A DNA stretch of 32,601 nucleotides from a virus: positions 1 through 32,601 of the IMG/VR virus record IMGVR_UViG_3300030117_004770; one strand, written 5' to 3'. The notes below the pieces were generated by a model. It saw only the letters and a program-made list of their open reading frames with translations, made no database searches and had not been told where the DNA came from. Made by a program: the position numbers and the translations under genes. Shown here one piece after another: positions 30,410 to 32,601 of this stretch (position 1 is the stretch's first letter; every line of letters begins with the position of its first letter).

Positions 30410-30610
30410 ATGAGTGATATTACTATAAACGAACAAATAAGTCACCTCGAAGGTGAGATTGAACAAGTGCAAAACATCAGAGAAGAAATTTCTTCTAAGA
30501 TAAAAGAACTTGAATCATCTGACATGAAAATGTCAGTGACGTTGGACGCTTTTGAAGCTCAGATAGAAACCTTAAAGAAGTTAGAGGCATCTCAGCCTGA
30601 ACTAATATAA
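30410..30610 (+). CDS. small coiled-coil protein
   Basis: This 66-residue protein is almost all helix with heptad Leu/Ile/Met (ISHLEGEIEQVQNIREEISSK, then ALEAQ-like DAFEAQIETLKKLE). It has no Cys, no membrane segment and no known family. It starts two bases after the stop of the candidate ssDNA-binding protein and ends just before the structured RNA upstream of the polymerase gene. It could bridge replication proteins, but that is a guess. Confidence 0.7.
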   Translation: MSDITINEQISHLEGEIEQVQNIREEISSKIKELESSDMKMSVTLDAFEAQIETLKKLEASQPELI

Positions 30611-30613
30611 ATC

Positions 30614-30693
30614 TCGTCAAGCGGTCGGAGTTCCGCAATACGAAATGGGGGAGTCCACCTGCGTGTTATAGGTTGCACGTAGGTGGGCAACTC
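30614..30693 (+). ncRNA. two-hairpin structured RNA leader of the DNA polymerase gene
   Basis: Hairpin 1: TCGT (30614-30617) with ACGA (30640-30643) and GCGG (30621-30624) with CCGC (30633-30636), separated by a symmetric 3x3 internal loop. Hairpin 2: CCACCTGCGTG (30655-30665) with CACGTAGGTGG (30676-30686), 11 pairs including one G-T wobble, extended by GAGT (30651-30654) with ACTC (30690-30693). The loop of hairpin 1 contains GAGTT (30628-30632), which can also pair with AACTC (30689-30693), so hairpin 2's base and a pseudoknot compete. It is GC-richer than its surroundings and ends nine bases before the polymerase ATG. No known RNA family was recognised. Confidence 0.65.
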
Positions 30694-30702
30694 ATCGCAA
30701 AT

Positions 30703-32466
30703 ATGAATACAATCGCTATTGACTTTGAAAGTTACTACGACAAAGACTGTTCGGTAAAATTCCTTGGGTTATTAGGCTACTTCAGCCATACCGACTTTGA
30801 TGCCTACAGAGTTAGTGCTGTAGGAGATGAAGGGACAAGTTTCGTTGGGTGTCCCAAAGAAGAATTTGATTGGAGCGTTATAGAAAATAACAGAGTTCTA
30901 TCACACAACGCACAATTTGATGAAACACTTTATTTGTATGGAGTTGATAAAGGGTGGTGGAAAAAATATAAATACGCTGAATGGGTTTGTACCGCAGACT
31001 TAGCAGCGTATTCTGGGTTGCCTAGATCTTTGAAGGGAGCTACCACCACCCTATATAATCTAGAGGTTGATAAATCTACAAGAGATAACATGTCAGGCAA
31101 ACGATGGGAAGACATGACTAAAGAATTTCAAGATGAAGTTGATGAGTACGCTTTGAAGGACTCAGAACTTTGTTTAAAATTATGGCAAGATTTAGAGGGG
31201 GAGTGGCCTCAGATGGAGCGAGATATTAGTTTGATGAATAGAAGATGTGTGCAAAGAGGGATTCCAATTAATACTAAACTCCTTAAAAAGTCTTTAGTAA
31301 CCATTAATGAAAGACTTTTTGAAGCCGAGAACTCTATCCCTTGGATTGATGATAAACCTATACTATCTAGACAGGCATTTAATGATGAGTGTAAAAAAGA
31401 AGGTTTAGAACCTCCTGCAAGTTTAGCCCTTACAGATGAGGATGCTAATAAGTGGATAAAAGAAAATGAGGGTAAGTATAAATGGATTTCTGCTGTCCGT
31501 GATTACAGAAGGATCAACTCACTTAAAAGAAAGTTAGAAGCTTTTGAGTACGCTACGATGGGCGATAAACGATACTACGGAGGTATATTATATCATGGAG
31601 CGCATACAGGTAGATTTAGTGGTAGTGGTGGTAACTTAAATTTACAGAACCTACCTAGAGGGGAAATGTTTGGAGTTAACTTACGTAGTTTGATATCTCC
31701 AAAAGAAGGTAGAAAATTAGTTGTTGTAGACTTATCGCAAATTGAAGTAAGGACTTTATGTTGGTTGGCTGAAGACCAAGATTCTTTAGACGAAATAAAA
31801 GCAAGTGATGACATCTACGAAGCATTTGCTATTAGATTTGATAAGTGGGACAAATCAAAAGGAGTGTTGAAAGATGAAGACCCTTCACTAAGGCATCTAG
31901 TCAAAACTATGGTACTTGGTTGTGGTTACTCTGTGTCAGCAGGTAAATTTGCTCTGATATCAGGTATGGATGAAGACGAAGCTGTCAAGGCTGTTAAGTT
32001 ATATAGAACAAAAATGAAACGAGTTGTGGCTCTTTGGAACAAACTGCAAAGGAAGTTGCACGTAGCATACTCATTAGGAGACGAATTTAGTATCGAGTTA
32101 CCATCTGGACGCAGTTTGGACTACGGTAAGATACAAACTGCAATGCAATTTGGTAGAAGAAATTACATGGCCCTTATTGCTAAAGGAGCCAAAAAGATTC
32201 CCGTGAAACTCTACGGAGGATTACTAACAGAAAATGCATCCCAAGCACTTGCAAGGGACATATTTTCTGATATACTCACACGCCTCGAAAATAGAGGGAT
32301 GGAAATTATTTTCCACGTTCATGACGAAGTTGTCATAGAAGTGGATGAGAAAGATGCAGAGAAAACTTTGGATCTTGTCATAGAAGAAATGAGAACCCCA
32401 CCAGAGTGGTTGCCCGATATCCCCCTAGATGCCGAAGGTAAAGTTCTGGATAAATACGAGAAATAA
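30703..32466 (+). CDS. polA: family A DNA polymerase with 3'-5' exonuclease, Leu762 type
   Basis: From the ATG at 30703 the protein has 587 residues. A TTG at 30673 in the same frame lies inside the RNA hairpin and adds ten unlikely residues. Exonuclease: DFE (Asp7, Glu9), HNAQFD (Asn69, Asp73) and YALKD (Tyr149, Asp153), a DEDDy site. Polymerase: GRFSGSGGNLNLQNLP, motif A DLSQIEVR (Asp343), the O-helix RHLVKTMVLGCGY (Arg397, Lys401, Leu405, Tyr409) and motif C HDE (540-542). No 5'-nuclease domain is present. Leu405 takes the place of Phe762 of E. coli Pol I, a residue that affects speed and fidelity. The enzyme replicates the phage genome and follows the nuclease/helicase genes. Confidence 0.95.
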   Translation: MNTIAIDFESYYDKDCSVKFLGLLGYFSHTDFDAYRVSAVGDEGTSFVGCPKEEFDWSVIENNRVLSHNAQFDETLYLYGVDKGWWKKYKYAEWVCTADLAAYSGLPRSLKGATTTLYNLEVDKSTRDNMSGKRWEDMTKEFQDEVDEYALKDSELCLKLWQDLEGEWPQMERDISLMNRRCVQRGIPINTKLLKKSLVTINERLFEAENSIPWIDDKPILSRQAFNDECKKEGLEPPASLALTDEDANKWIKENEGKYKWISAVRDYRRINSLKRKLEAFEYATMGDKRYYGGILYHGAHTGRFSGSGGNLNLQNLPRGEMFGVNLRSLISPKEGRKLVVVDLSQIEVRTLCWLAEDQDSLDEIKASDDIYEAFAIRFDKWDKSKGVLKDEDPSLRHLVKTMVLGCGYSVSAGKFALISGMDEDEAVKAVKLYRTKMKRVVALWNKLQRKLHVAYSLGDEFSIELPSGRSLDYGKIQTAMQFGRRNYMALIAKGAKKIPVKLYGGLLTENASQALARDIFSDILTRLENRGMEIIFHVHDEVVIEVDEKDAEKTLDLVIEEMRTPPEWLPDIPLDAEGKVLDKYEK

Positions 32467-32467
32467 C

Positions 32468-32601
32468 ATGCACCATTATAGATACTTAAAAAACCTATCA
32501 GAACACCACACTAACACTTGCGAGACACTTACAACATTTAATATAGCTCCAAAGAAGTTTACAGATAAAGAAAAGCGTAGGGCGTGGATGAATCACCCAG
32601 A
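32468..32601 (+). CDS. partial hypothetical protein at the right edge
   Basis: An open frame begins at the ATG at 32468, one base after the polymerase stop, and runs off the window end (44 codons seen). The visible part is basic and His/Thr-rich, with a central PKKFTDKEKRRAW. No family can be named from this fragment. Its spacing shows the rightward operon continues beyond the window. Confidence 0.6.
   Translation, partial: MHHYRYLKNLSEHHTNTCETLTTFNIAPKKFTDKEKRRAWMNHP

Noticed and set aside
30673-30702. TTG start ten codons upstream for DNA polymerase
   Set aside because: It lies in the loop/stem of a stable RNA hairpin and adds a non-conserved segment before the normal exonuclease strand. 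The ATG at 30703 is better.
1-32601. CRISPR array, tRNA, rRNA or insertion sequence
   Set aside because: No regular repeat-spacer array, tRNA cloverleaf, rRNA stretch or transposase was recognised in reading the window. This was by eye, so a tRNA scan would be decisive.

Overview
This window is part of a double-stranded DNA tailed-phage genome, or a prophage/metagenomic contig of one. It is AT-rich and tightly packed, with many TAATG and ATGA overlaps. It encodes a large terminase, a divergently transcribed candidate small terminase, a giant phage-type polyvalent protein of 3916 residues, and a compact replication/recombination block (RuvC-like nuclease, SNF2-like helicase, DUF2800 RecB/Cas4-like nuclease, family A DNA polymerase). 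No rRNA, tRNA, insertion sequence or CRISPR array was recognised. No portal, capsid, tail, integrase or repressor gene was recognised either, so the head/tail module must lie outside the window. The host cannot be fixed from sequence. Leu at the position equivalent to E. coli Pol I 762 and the gene set recall phages of aquatic viral communities, but that is inference.

Layout: (1) 1-6050, rightward: about fifteen small genes, mostly without Shine-Dalgarno (SD) sequences and mostly unrecognised. It also holds a DUF932 protein, a GP88-family protein, a Cys-rich mini-protein and a 24-residue membrane mini-protein, and it closes at a strong terminator. (2) 6050-6544: a gene-free control region with tandem, direct and inverted repeats, a near-consensus sigma70 promoter and a 15-bp stem in the leader. 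(3) 6545-8778, rightward: a second set of small genes. Several have strong SD sequences, and two encode small membrane proteins. (4) 25619 down to 8775, leftward: TerL, a 654-residue disordered protein, a 428-residue helical protein and the giant protein. The last three look like DNA-ejection (internal virion) components. (5) 25663-32601, rightward: HTH/TerS-like protein, two small proteins, RuvC-like nuclease, SNF2-like helicase, RecB/Cas4-like nuclease, candidate ssDNA-binding protein, small coiled-coil protein, structured RNA leader, DNA polymerase and a truncated gene at the right edge.

How it may work together: blocks 1 and 3 look like host-takeover genes. Block 5 copies, recombines and resolves DNA and supplies a candidate DNA-recognition partner for TerL. 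Block 4 packages DNA and probably travels with it. The giant protein carries a zincin-like motif (HEKAH), a macro-like domain, a DUF4326-like domain and a Rossmann-like nucleotide-binding domain. Five diverged copies of a beta-strand plus coiled-coil module lie among these domains. This fits the polyvalent-protein model, in which a large virion protein delivers counter-defence enzymes into the host at infection.

The observations most worth following up are the five-copy repeat scaffold in the giant protein, the two-hairpin RNA with a possible pseudoknot switch before the polymerase gene, and the repeat-rich control region at 6050-6544.
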